Positions 43,954 to 54,138 of a stretch of 64,000 bases of DNA are shown one piece after another. The translations under genes and the position numbers were made by a program. The notes under the pieces are model-generated. The model worked only from the letters and a program-made list of their open reading frames with translations, was not told the origin of the DNA and ran no database searches. The number at the start of each line of letters is the position of its first letter. The stretch's first letter is position 1. This stretch comes from Marsupella aquatica (Eukaryota; Marchantiophyta), in the NCBI GenBank assembly GCA_973895155.1, contig OZ316893.1:16430001-16494000 (forward strand), written 5' to 3'.

Positions 43954-46900
43954 GTGGTGCAGGAATGCCCAAGGTGGAAGAATCGAGTTCACCAAGTAGA
44001 GCTGGATGATGTTGACAACCCGGGTCCCGAATCGGAGTCCACAGAGTATTTCTTTGAGGACCCTCCTGATTCCGTGTACCAGATTTCAACGGTAGGTCCG
44101 CGTAATTTAGCGGGTAGAACTGCGTACCCCTACCCAAACAATGGCCGGAGTTTCCAGGTTATCAGTAACCCAAGCATCCCTCCTAAGCCAGGGATTTGGC
44201 GATCCCCGGTTTGTTATAACTGTGAAAAGCCAGGACACTTTGCAAGGGAATGCACCGAACCAAGACGTCAGGGAGATGGCCGAGGCACCCCACTATGTCA
44301 AGTCTGCAAAACGGAGGCTCATTCCATGGCCAACTGTCCGTTGGTAATCGTTGCTCGAATGAGCGCAGCTAGACCGGCCCAGGCTGGACCGGCCACGAGC
44401 GATGCAGTCGTCCAAATGATTGCTGTAGAATGGCAAGATGACAACACCGAGTGGGTGAATTTGGTGGACGTAGCAGAGCACCCTGATCCATTGGATGAGG
44501 CCGAGTGCTACCGAGTGTCGACAAGGGCCGAACGGAAGGAAGAGAAGACGGAGGAGAAACGAAGGAAAAAGCAAGATACTACTCCGGTGCAGCCAGCGAT
44601 AGATATACCCCCAGAGAAGGACGAGGACTACCGACGGGATGACCCGAAGCTATTTTTCCCCCACATCGAAGAATTGGTAAAGAAACAGCTGGAGGCCTAC
44701 GAAGCTCGGGAATACCAAAAGGCAATCGATAAGGACATCAAAGCAGCCGAGACCGCCCGGCGCCAAGAGCAAGAGGAGCAAGAAAATCAAGAGGAAGCCA
44801 AGCTGCAGCCGAAAGAGGATAAAAAGGAGAACTACAATATTAAGGAAGACGTGAAGAGTTGCCCGGTTACAACGACGGTGGGGCAACTGCTGCAGAACAA
44901 CCCACAGTATAGACGGCAACTAAGGGAGTTGCTCGTGGGTCGCCGAAGGAGGAGACTACCTCGAGTTGGGATCGCGGACTGCAACATGATATGCGAGGAC
45001 CTTGGAGCGCCGGACATCTCGATCGAAATTAATAATTGTACCATCAAGATGGTTCTTGTAGACGGAGGAGCGGGAGTCAACATCATGACTGAAGAAACGT
45101 CAATCAAGTTAGGATACCTCACGTATCAACCCACAGCCCGAGCTATCAGATTAGCAAACGGGGCAAGGGTCCTCCCATTAGGCACGCTCACACGAGTGCT
45201 CACTCTGGTGGGAGGGGTGGAGTTCTATCTCAACTTCCTAGTTATGAGGCCGGTTTGTCCCTCCTCTTACCCGGTTCTTCTGGGCAGGCCGTGGCTGTAC
45301 GGTGGCCGCGTAGTCAAGGATTGGGGAAAGAAGGAGCTACGGTTCGGGGAACCCACCGTACGGGTATCATGGGCAATGGACGATTATCAAGGAGAAACCC
45401 CACAAGGACCCGAGGAATATGATTTGGAGACCTTGGAGGAAGAGGAACTCAATATGATTGAACTCATCTCGTCCCTGTCCGAGGAAGATGTCTTTGGAGT
45501 TGAAGCAACCCGCGAAACACATCTCCTAAATTACCCGAGGGCTGCCATTGAGTCCACCCCAAGCACATCTACTACCGGGGATGAGGAAACGCACGAACAA
45601 CTCGTCGAGACGGAGGACACGGCTCCAGCTAAGCAGGGAGCCGAGGCTGCTTCTACCGTTGCAGAGCCTCGTGACCATGAACCAGCCCAACAACCGCCCG
45701 AGGCCGAAAACTCGAGACCGAGACATAAGAAACGAGTCTCATGGGATCCGTCCATTCCGCAATTGGAGGAAGTAACTCCAATCCCGAGACCAATCCCGGT
45801 TCCACCCATGTACGGAGGAGTTCGGTTAGCCGAGCTTGATGCGAGCCTGGACCCGAGCCTGCGAAACCAAGTTGAAGTCATCAGGAAGGAGCACTACCGG
45901 AAGTACACCATTGGGATGGACAAATCTTTTAACCTGGGCCACGCTCTGACAGGGGAGGCTGAAAAATCCATCCAAGCTTTGCTCAAGGAATATGAAGATG
46001 TGTTTGCATGGAGTCATCATGATTTAACAGGCGTCTCCCCCGAGTTGGGAGAACACACGATCGATCTGAACCTAGGAGCCCATGCGGTAGGGCAGCGACA
46101 ACGTCGCATGAACCCGAGGTACTCCATCTTAGTGAAGGAGGAAATTGATCGTCTCCTCGCCGCCAATATCATCTACCCGGTAATGGCCAGCGACTGGGTC
46201 TCTCCCATTGTCATTGTACCAAAGAAGGGAGGTACGGATGGAAAACCTAAGATTTGTATTTGTCAGGACTACCGTAAGCTGAACGACGCAACCCGCAAAG
46301 ACCATTACCCATTACCATTCACGGATATGGTTCTAGATATGGTAGCCCGAAATGAAATCTATACATTTCTTGACGGGTATTCAGGTTATAACCAAATCTG
46401 GATTCGCCTCGCAGATCAGCTCAAAACAACTTTCACTATGGAGTGGGTGACTTTTGCATTTCGGAGGATGCCTTTCGGTCTGTGTAACGCCCCGGCCATG
46501 TTTCAGCGCCTGATGATGAATATCTTCCATGATTTCCTACGGGAATTTCTGGAGATATTTATCGATGACTTTGCCATCTTCGGAACCGTTGCCATGCACC
46601 CCGAACACCTAAGACGAACGTTGCAACGATGCCGAGATGTCAACCTCAAACTACATCCCGCCAAATGCTTCTTCGGGGTAGAGGAGGGGGTGTTACTCGG
46701 GCATCGTGTGTCCAAACGGGGCATTGAGGTGGACCAAGAGAAAGTTGCGGCCTGGATGGCAGTGGTGTTCCCCGTGGATCAAAAACCAGTACGATCCTTC
46801 TTGGGCTGCGTAGGGTATTACCGTCGGTTCATTAAAGATTTTGCTAAAATAGCTTTGCCCCTAACAGAGATGATGAAAAAGGATGCGGTGATCGAGGAGA

Positions 46901-47604
46901 CCCCAAGGAGACGGGTTGCTTTCGAAGAACTCCGTAAAAGACTCACCACCGCACCTATCATGGTCACTCCAGACTGGAACAAGGAGTTCCACGTGTATGT
47001 CGACGTGTCAGGGTTCTGTATCGGGTCTGTGCTTAGTCAGCTTGATACAGACGGACACGATCACCCCATCTACTTCGCTAGTCGACAATTATTCACAGCC
47101 AAAAAAAATTATTCCCCCACGGATCGAGAGGCACTGGGCATAATCTACTCATGTAAGAAGTTCCTGCACTATCTGCTCGGCTACAAGGTCATCTTCCACA
47201 CGGATCACGACAGCCTGAAGTACATGGTCAACAAAGTAGACGTAACGGGACGAATAGCCCGTTGGGTGCTACTTCTCCAGGAATTTAACTACGAAGTTCG
47301 GGTTCGGCCAGGAAAGGCACACCTCAATGTCGACTTCTTTTCACGTCTGGACGGCGTACCAGTCGATCAGCCAATTGATGATATTTTTCCGGATGAGGAG
47401 TTGTTCCACGTAGGGGAGGGGACACCAACGTGGTACGGCTCGATAATCACCTTCCTTTTAACAGGCCGCATCCCTGACGGCATCAATCAGGAGGCCGCCG
47501 CTGTGTTTCTACGGAAAGCCGGGCCTTACGTCATGGTACAGGGTCACCTACATAAGGAAGGAGTTAATGGGAAGTTACGACGCTGCTTGCTGCTTGGAGT
47601 ATAA
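43954..47604 (+). CDS. pol: Family B gag end, protease, RT and RNase H
   Basis: 1216 open codons in the gag frame. A second zinc knuckle CYNCEKPGHFAREC and a third cysteine pattern (CQVCKTEAHSMANC) are followed by an acidic/glutamine-rich linker. The protease has VLVDGGAGVNIM and VLLGRPWLYGG (DGG at the active site). Reverse transcriptase has KICICQDYRKLNDATRKDHYPLPF, TFLDGYSGYNQI, RMPFGLCNAPAMFQR and FIDDFAIF. RNase H has HVYVDVSGFCIG, TDREALGIIYSCK and HTDHDSLKYM. All catalytic acids are kept. The frame is lost at 47590-47604 by a shift, and integrase continues in another frame. Confidence 0.9.
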   Translation: MVQECPRWKNRVHQVELDDVDNPGPESESTEYFFEDPPDSVYQISTVGPRNLAGRTAYPYPNNGRSFQVISNPSIPPKPGIWRSPVCYNCEKPGHFARECTEPRRQGDGRGTPLCQVCKTEAHSMANCPLVIVARMSAARPAQAGPATSDAVVQMIAVEWQDDNTEWVNLVDVAEHPDPLDEAECYRVSTRAERKEEKTEEKRRKKQDTTPVQPAIDIPPEKDEDYRRDDPKLFFPHIEELVKKQLEAYEAREYQKAIDKDIKAAETARRQEQEEQENQEEAKLQPKEDKKENYNIKEDVKSCPVTTTVGQLLQNNPQYRRQLRELLVGRRRRRLPRVGIADCNMICEDLGAPDISIEINNCTIKMVLVDGGAGVNIMTEETSIKLGYLTYQPTARAIRLANGARVLPLGTLTRVLTLVGGVEFYLNFLVMRPVCPSSYPVLLGRPWLYGGRVVKDWGKKELRFGEPTVRVSWAMDDYQGETPQGPEEYDLETLEEEELNMIELISSLSEEDVFGVEATRETHLLNYPRAAIESTPSTSTTGDEETHEQLVETEDTAPAKQGAEAASTVAEPRDHEPAQQPPEAENSRPRHKKRVSWDPSIPQLEEVTPIPRPIPVPPMYGGVRLAELDASLDPSLRNQVEVIRKEHYRKYTIGMDKSFNLGHALTGEAEKSIQALLKEYEDVFAWSHHDLTGVSPELGEHTIDLNLGAHAVGQRQRRMNPRYSILVKEEIDRLLAANIIYPVMASDWVSPIVIVPKKGGTDGKPKICICQDYRKLNDATRKDHYPLPFTDMVLDMVARNEIYTFLDGYSGYNQIWIRLADQLKTTFTMEWVTFAFRRMPFGLCNAPAMFQRLMMNIFHDFLREFLEIFIDDFAIFGTVAMHPEHLRRTLQRCRDVNLKLHPAKCFFGVEEGVLLGHRVSKRGIEVDQEKVAAWMAVVFPVDQKPVRSFLGCVGYYRRFIKDFAKIALPLTEMMKKDAVIEETPRRRVAFEELRKRLTTAPIMVTPDWNKEFHVYVDVSGFCIGSVLSQLDTDGHDHPIYFASRQLFTAKKNYSPTDREALGIIYSCKKFLHYLLGYKVIFHTDHDSLKYMVNKVDVTGRIARWVLLLQEFNYEVRVRPGKAHLNVDFFSRLDGVPVDQPIDDIFPDEELFHVGEGTPTWYGSIITFLLTGRIPDGINQEAAAVFLRKAGPYVMVQGHLHKEGVNGKLRRCLLLGV

Positions 47605-48777
47605 GGAGACGCTTATAGTGATGCGGGCCTTGCATGAAGAAGAAGCTGGAGGCCATTTCGCGGTGGTCACGACAGCCCGAAAGATTCTGGACTCGGGGTA
47701 TTGGTGGCCGACGTTGCATCGGGATGTACAGCGCTTCATTAAGGGCTGTGACCTGTGTCAGCGGGCTGGGGCCCCGAGACAGGCTCATCATCACCCTCTC
47801 ACATCTGTGCTTCCATTGGCACCATTCGAAAAATGGGGAATTGATTATATCGGGCCGTTTACTCCGTTACCCGAAGGCGAAGATGCAGGTACATCCTACT
47901 AGCTATTGATTACTCCACCAAGTGGGTCGAAGCGCGGGCTACGGTAAAGGACGATGCCGCAACCAGTGCCAGATTCTTATACGAACAGATTTTCACCCGA
48001 TTCGGCCCGCCCTTAGAATTGGTAAGCGATCGTGGAACCCACTTCCTCAATGACACCGTAGCCCAGCTTACGGAGCGTTACCTAGTCAAGCACCGCAAGA
48101 CTACCCCGTATCATCCTAAAGCCAATGGGATGGCGGAGAGAGCAAATGGTATCATTGGGAAGATCCTCAACAAAACTGTAGCTGCGCACAAAACAGATTG
48201 GGATGATAAGTTGTACGCAGCGGTGTACTCGTATAATCTCGCTTACAAAACTACTACGAGTCACAGCCCGTACTTTCTCGTGTTCAGCCAACATTCGTTG
48301 GTGCCCGTCGAGTTTGAAGTACACACTCCACGAGTCAGCATTCGGGATCGCTTACCTGAATCTGAAAGTTCGTCAGACCGAGCTTATCGGATTGAAGCCT
48401 TGGAAGAAGCACGGCTACTAGCAGCTCGACACGCCGTGAAGAAACAGGCAACTTCAAAGAAGCAGCACGACAAAGGACTACGGAGGGTCGACGTCGTGGC
48501 AAGCGATCTAGTCCTTCTGTATGATAGTAGGTACATGTAGTTTCCAGGGAAGCTTCATACCCGGTGGTTAGGGCCCTTCCTTGTCAATCAGATCTACCGT
48601 AACGGATCTTTAGAGCTTGCGACGTATGCCGGCGATTTACTCCCCATGCGAATCAGCTACGATCGTGTAAAAAAGTACCACCATCAAGATGACGACGCCA
48701 AGAGTGATGTTTGCGAGGACGCTTCACAATTAAGCAGGGAGCTATGTGACGCCGCCGGTACGGCGGTTAATGAGTGA
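47567..48777 (+). pseudogene. Family B integrase
   Basis: Starts in frame 2 (EYKETLIVMRALHEEEAGGHF; H2C2 zinc domain CDLCQRAG). It shifts near 47880 back to the gag-pol frame. The DDE core is DYIGPFTPL / AIDYSTKWVEAR, VSDRGTHFLND and NGMAERANGI. TAG at 48538 stands in place of a codon where family A has AGG (SRYSRFPRK). The C-terminus WLGPFLVNQIYRNGSLELA and CEDASQLSRELCDAAGTAVNE ends at TGA 48775, which is 33 bases inside the 3' LTR. Two shifts and one stop make it non-functional. Confidence 0.85.
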
Positions 48778-49103
48778 TTCGGTCTAACTGCGCTCGGCAC
48801 GCGCATTAGGAGTGTCTTAGACCACTATTATTAGCATAACGACAGTATTTAGGTAATCATTATGGGTAGGATATCATTAGGCAATAAGGGGGAATTCAGG
48901 TTCAGACTGGCGGTTGGTCGCTATTCGCACACCCAGGTTACAAGTGTGGAGGGGCCCCTCCCTCGGGTCCGTATAACAAACTTAAGGAAGCGGCCACTGA
49001 CACGCACTGACTCAGACCGGCGGAGTGGCCGGCACACCACAAGCGTGAGCGATTCAGCCTATGGGAGTCGAGGAGACGTCGGGGGATCGACAAGCCCTCA
49101 AGG

Positions 49104-49112
49104 TATAAAAGG
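49104..49112 (+). promoter_or_regulatory. TATA box of LTR-B, 3' copy
   Basis: TATAAAAGG, identical to the 5' copy and 100 bp before ATG 49212. The 359 bp before it would be U3. Confidence 0.7.
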
Positions 49113-49211
49113 GGAGCCAACCCTTTGTAGTGCACCAGTCCATCAGTCCACGCGCCAGCTTCAACCCCAGCTCTCTCGTTCGCTCTAAGTTGCCACTACT
49201 ATCTCCTCTGA

Positions 49212-51854
49212 ATGTCGCACATGATCCTCTCCAGCTCGGCCATTCGATTCTGGACGCAGTTCCTATCTACCGGAAGGCACTTGGCCGACTCATTGAAACA
49301 CGCCAACCCGCGCAGATACGAAATCGAATGCGAGTACGAGAGAGCCATCCGCCTAACAGGACGACACCACTACATCCTTAACTTTGACTACCCGTCTCAG
49401 AGCGAGCTTTACCGACCAGCACAGGTATCCGGGTACTTCTTCAACGGAGACAAATATATCGGGTTCTGGGAAGCATTGCTTTGGCTTCCGGACGAGGTCT
49501 TCAATATCCCGGGTACGATCGACTTGCAGCGACATCACTTCGACCACATCCCTGCTCAGGTTCGGGCTATCATCAACAGTGAGTCCAGCACTACCCATTC
49601 GACAAGGTCGTCTGCACTCGCTTCGGAGAACTTCTACCAGCACCTACAGAGCTTCATAGGAACTCGGCCAGCAACCAACATGACCAACTCAGTCGTACCC
49701 GTACCCGTACCCGTACCCATACAACCTCAGGCTCAGCTTCAGCTTCAGCCTCAGCCGCAGCCTAGCCAAACCCCACCACCGATCGCCCAGCCAGCACAAG
49801 TACGCTCCGTCATCAACACTGTGGATCTTAGCGATGACGACGAGGCTACCCTACCCTTGACCAGGCGGCCCAGAGGAACAAGCGCTCAGGGGGCCGACAC
49901 TATATCGTCCCCACCCCCTGCTCTGACCCCAGGAGCGGTCCCGGCAGACAACATGGTGACCGTGGCCGACCCGGGCCCGTTACTAACGGCAGTAGCACTA
50001 CCCAGGCCCGATCGGGAGGATGGGGAGGTGTCACCTTCCCCAAGCCAGTCACGGGGGAAGAAGAGGAAGGAATCCGCCACTGCATCCGGGTTACCGTTGG
50101 CCACGGTAGCCGTGGCCAAGGTGATGATGCACCGCATGGGGGAAAACATTCACAAAAACATCCTCCATCCCAAGCATGCGGTGTACCTGAAGACTCAGGG
50201 ATTCGAGCACCTCGCCTCCCTCCCCTGGAACACTTGCAGGTACTACGGGGAGGACATGACGGAGTTCGTCAGGAATTATGACGACGAGCGTCAACATACT
50301 CGGCTGCGGGGAAGGAGTATGTCCCTCACGGAAGAACGGCTCAGGATGATCTTCGGGTTACCGGAAGGTGACCATCGAGTCGAATCACGGGCTCCCGGGG
50401 GCAAGGGAGCCAAGTACCAATCTTCAAGTTTTCCCTCAGAGGGAGCAGTGGACAACGGGTTCGTGATGAAGACCTGCCTCATCCCCGAGATAGCTGAGCG
50501 ACTGGAGTTCCAGAGGTACGCCCTCCACATAATGGAACCCCGGGGGGAGATCTCCGCCGCCCAGGTTATCCAGGTCGAGAACTATCGACCTAGGAGGTGG
50601 GCATCGTACTTCGCTAAGAAATTCCATGAAGAGATGGAGCGGCGAAGGAAGACGCTGTACATTGGCGGGAAGGCGTATTTCGCTAGCCACATCGAGATCA
50701 TTCTTGAGTGGTACGCCCGGTTTGATCGACGAACCCTTCCCCGTGTCAACGTTACAAAGCTGGTCCCAGCTAGGTGGGTTTTCCCGGCCTTGGAGAGACG
50801 GCCCCAACCCGAGGCCCGAAGTCCAGCGGACACGCCAGCTTCACCCACCCCACCTCCACAAGTAGCTGTAGTCGTAACCGAGGAGGTACCGGATGGGTCG
50901 GGTGTCGCAACCATTGATGCGACCCAACAGGCCGAGCTAAGTACAGAAGTCGGTACGGCGGAGGTCTTACCCGAGCCTGGTTCTCCCAAAGACCCACCGG
51001 TGGCTATTCCGGAGAACCGGACATTGCTACAGGAGGACGCTCCAGCCCCTTCCAACGTTACGTCCCCAGGGCTGGACGTCACTGCCCCGGCCCCCGCGCG
51101 TGTTGACGTCTGCCCGTGCCTAACTCTGGACAGGCACAACCTGGACCACCCGGAACTCTTCGTACCGGGTACATTTCTGAATGGGCTTCTGGGAGATTTC
51201 TCTCATCAAATTGCCCGGGATACCGGGGAGTTCATGGCCCGGAAGGTAGCCTATTTCTTCAATGAGGAGTTGGTTGCCGCAGTAAAGGCAGGTCGGGCCC
51301 AGTCAGAGGCCCTTCAGAGGATAGAGCGGTACCGGGTGGAGTCCGTGTACCTAAAGAACGAAGTTGCGGCTCAAGAGGCTGAGCTTCGGCAACTATGACC
51401 CAAGGTTGCAGCCGCCGATGAGTTGTTAGCAAAGGCGCACGCTCTTACCGCCCTAGCCGAACAGGCCAAAGCTAGGAACGAGGCCGAGATTACACGACTC
51501 CGGAACCAGATTGACAGTTTGAAGAATCAAACTGTCACCTGGCAGAAAGACCTGGAGGAGGCCGAGGAACGGGCCCAACGGGACACGGCGGAGATAGCCA
51601 CGCTGCAGGCCAAGGTGGCACGGCTCCAAACCGAGGCCGAGAAGTAGGACCAGCTGGCGGGTAAACTGACAAGTGACGCCCAGCAGTTGGAGGAGGCTTG
51701 TCAGGAGGCAACAGAGGAGACGGACGCGGCGAGGCGAGAGAACGAATCTCTACTGGACCAGGTCCAGCTCCTCAAGGCGGACAATGACAGGCTTCGAAGG
51801 CAGCGGGATGGCCGCTCCCATTCAGGCGGCTCTGGCAAGCGTGCCAGGCATTAG
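49212..51854 (+). pseudogene. LTR-encoded protein B, full-length copy
   Basis: About 880 codons from ATG 49212 (MSHMILSSSAIRFW) to TAG 51852. There are two in-frame stops: TGA at 51396 (CGA in the 5' LTR) and TAG at 51645 (CAG in the 5' LTR). Order: helical N-terminus (residues 1-130) with YERAIRLTGR; proline/glutamine-rich linker; basic patch SRGKKRKES (about 285-295), nuclear-localisation-like; core with FEHLASLPW (about 330-338), DMTEFVRNYDDE and RMIFGLPEGD (about 380), then RRWASYFAKKFHEEMERRRK; a variable acidic/proline linker; DRHNLDHPELFVPGTFLNGLL; coiled coil of about 180 residues; tail SGGSGKRARH. The same order as protein A with weak sequence similarity. Not an env: no signal peptide or membrane segment is seen. 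Function unknown. Confidence 0.8.
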
Positions 51855-52749
51855 CGGCGGAGTAGGAATAGATTAGGATTAGGACTAGCTTAGTCAGGCT
51901 CTTGGGACAGGCACCTGCCTTAGGTACAGCATCGCTGCCATGCTGTCCAGCCTGCATAGATTAGGATCTTCTAATAAGACACAGCCGTTTCCGGCCTGAC
52001 TGTCAGCTTAGTTAGGACCTTAGTCAGTGAATCTTTGGCGAGAGGACACCCCGTCCCTCGGCCCTTAGTATTTAGTGCACCCCTTGGTAGAGGCAGGGGG
52101 GTTTTTAGTTGCAGAGTTGGGCGTCCGCGGTATGTGCGGGGAGTCCCGACCTCTGGGAATGAAAGAGTACCAAGGGGAGGGGGTAGGACTAAGCTCGCCG
52201 GGCGAGTGCGGAGCCGGGCTCCGTTGTAGTGTGCACCCTCGGCCTTGAACCTGTTTATTCCGGGGCTGTCGGGTCAACTAAGTGTACGCATATGTTCCCT
52301 TTGTAGTAAAAGCCTTTCCCATCATTTTCCTTCGTGTAAATCGAGATTGTATGCATGTGCGCGTGTATGTGTGTGGGTTTCTCGTATATGGGTGGCAGCG
52401 CCAGGCCGAACGCACTACCCGAGACGTGCATAGGGTGCAGCCTGCAGGTAAGTGGTTGCGAGCACAGGTTGAGGACCTGTATCATCGAATTTGGATCTAA
52501 GGCGGACAGCACGAAGGCTTAGAAGCCCTTAAGCCGGGGTCGATCCTGCTATCGACTAAGGTACGTTCCGACGGCGGAACACAAACCATACCTAGGAGGT
52601 GTCCATATTTAGCAGTATGCGCACTTAGCGCTAGTTTATGAGAATAAGGTGCATTACGTGCTTCCCTTCCTGCCCGAACCCTCAGATTTACGAGGGATGT
52701 GCCCGTCTAAGCTGAAGTCTGAGTTAAGGCCGCAGCCGATGACGTGACA

Positions 52750-54138
52750 CTGAGGTGGTTGATGTTGATGACTTCTACTTACTCCACCTATGCAAAAGAT
52801 AGAGCCATGGAGTACGGGGAGATGTGTGGGGAACTTGCGCTCAGCATCTTTGGGGAGGAGTTGGAGCAAGGACCCTTTTTCCAGAGGGAGATGTTGGAGG
52901 AGCACCGATTAGAAGAAGCGGTGGCTTTGGAGAGAAGCAAGAAGGACGAGGTCATCCGGCGGCTTAGGGAGATGGAAGCCGAGGTGGAAGACCTGCAAAC
53001 AGCCAAGAAAGCCCAAGATGAGCTGCGGATTAAGCGGCATGAGCTAAACATCATGCAAGGACAATTGGATGCCGCTCAGTCTGGCAATCAGATTATCAAA
53101 GATAAAGTGACTCGGACCCAAGGAAAGTTGGTCGGCGTTGTCAAGGATAGGGAAAAGTGGAAGCAGGAGCTGAGGGACGTAGAGGAGGCCCACATAACCA
53201 CCAACAACCGGGCCATGGCGGAGACTCAAAGAAAGGAGAGGGCGTTGAAAGGAGAGCTCGAGGATATCCGCGGAGCCCTTGAGCAGAAGGAGGCCGAGTT
53301 AGGGAAATCCTATCAAGGGATTATTGCGCTACAACAAGAGCTTGCGTCCCTGACGGCCAGCTCGACCAGACTTATGCCAAGATGAATAAGATGGAGTCTG
53401 AGGTCGTAGCGGAGCTCGACAAGGAGCTAAGAGCAACCCAGGAGGAGAGGGCTACCTTAAAATTGGAATTGGAGGAAGCCAAAAAGGAGCTGCAGGAGGG
53501 ACGGAAGGACCTAGAGGAAGCCTAGGAGGAGTTGGAGGAAACCACTAGGAAGATGGAGAACTTACAGCGGCGGGCCGACAACCAAACGGAGCGGCTGAAG
53601 AAACAGGCCACAGTATTTAAGTGCTTAGCTTCATCTGGTCCAACTCCAATTGTGGGAACTCCATTGGGTACTGGCCGAAAGACAAGCCGAGACACACGCC
53701 CCGGTGTCGGAGGTAGGTAGCAAGGGGAAGGGACCAGCTACCGAAATAGGGAAGAAGAAGAAGCGGAAACCTTCTGGGTCTAGGAGTTATACGGCTTACC
53801 AAGCCATTGTAACCCAGGAGGTCAATCCGGCACCAACCTCCAACATGGTCATGGCAATAGATCCACCTGTTGAAGAAGGTGGGGATGGCAAGGCCGAGGC
53901 CGGAACAGCTATTGATGAAGCCAAGGTACCGGATCCTCCACTAGAACATGACGGGGAGGCCGAAGCTGTATCGAAGGCCGTGACCGATGCTGAGGCCGAA
54001 GCCGAGGGTGGACCCAGTCAAGCCGATGAAGAGTTGACTCGGTTTGGGGCAGGTAATCTGTCAGAGGACGGACCGACGGCAGTGGCTGCGGGGGAAGCGT
54101 TGGGGGCGTCCATTGAGGATCCGCCATCGGTGTCGTGA
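52750..54138 (+). pseudogene. LTR-encoded protein A, C-terminal part in 3' LTR
   Basis: Coiled-coil half of protein A (MEYGEMCGELALSIFGEELEQGPFF ...). A loss of about 34 bases between two CCAGCT copies near 53360 shifts the frame. TAG at 53522-53524 is the same CAG-to-TAG change seen in the 5' LTR at 9715. It ends SIEDPPSVS at TGA 54136. With both LTRs sharing that stop, the defect was already present when the element inserted. Confidence 0.78.

Larger units (their letters stand above)
34949..52749 (+). mobile_element. Ty3/gypsy retrotransposon family B
   Basis: 5' LTR (left-truncated, with a nested solo LTR-X) to 42657, primer site 42670, gag-pol 42781-48777, 3' LTR 48745-52749. It has the same plan as family A: an identical primer site, same polymerase order, an LTR-encoded coiled-coil protein, and pol ending inside the LTR. 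Compared with the 3' LTR, the first 229 bp or so of the 5' LTR is missing. It lies between gypsy C on the left and family A LTR on the right. Confidence 0.9.
48745..52749 (+). repeat. 3' LTR of family B
   Basis: 4005 bp, TGTGACGCC ... GACGTGACA, starting after the purine run AAGCAGGGAGC. It is complete and the reference for this LTR. It contains a TATA box (49104), the LTR-encoded gene (49212-51854), and a degenerate poly(A) signal. No gene is seen in 51855-52749. Confidence 0.92.

Noticed and set aside
49212-51854. LTR-B protein as an envelope gene
   Set aside because: No signal peptide, no membrane span, no cysteine-rich ectodomain; a basic nuclear-type patch and coiled coil instead.
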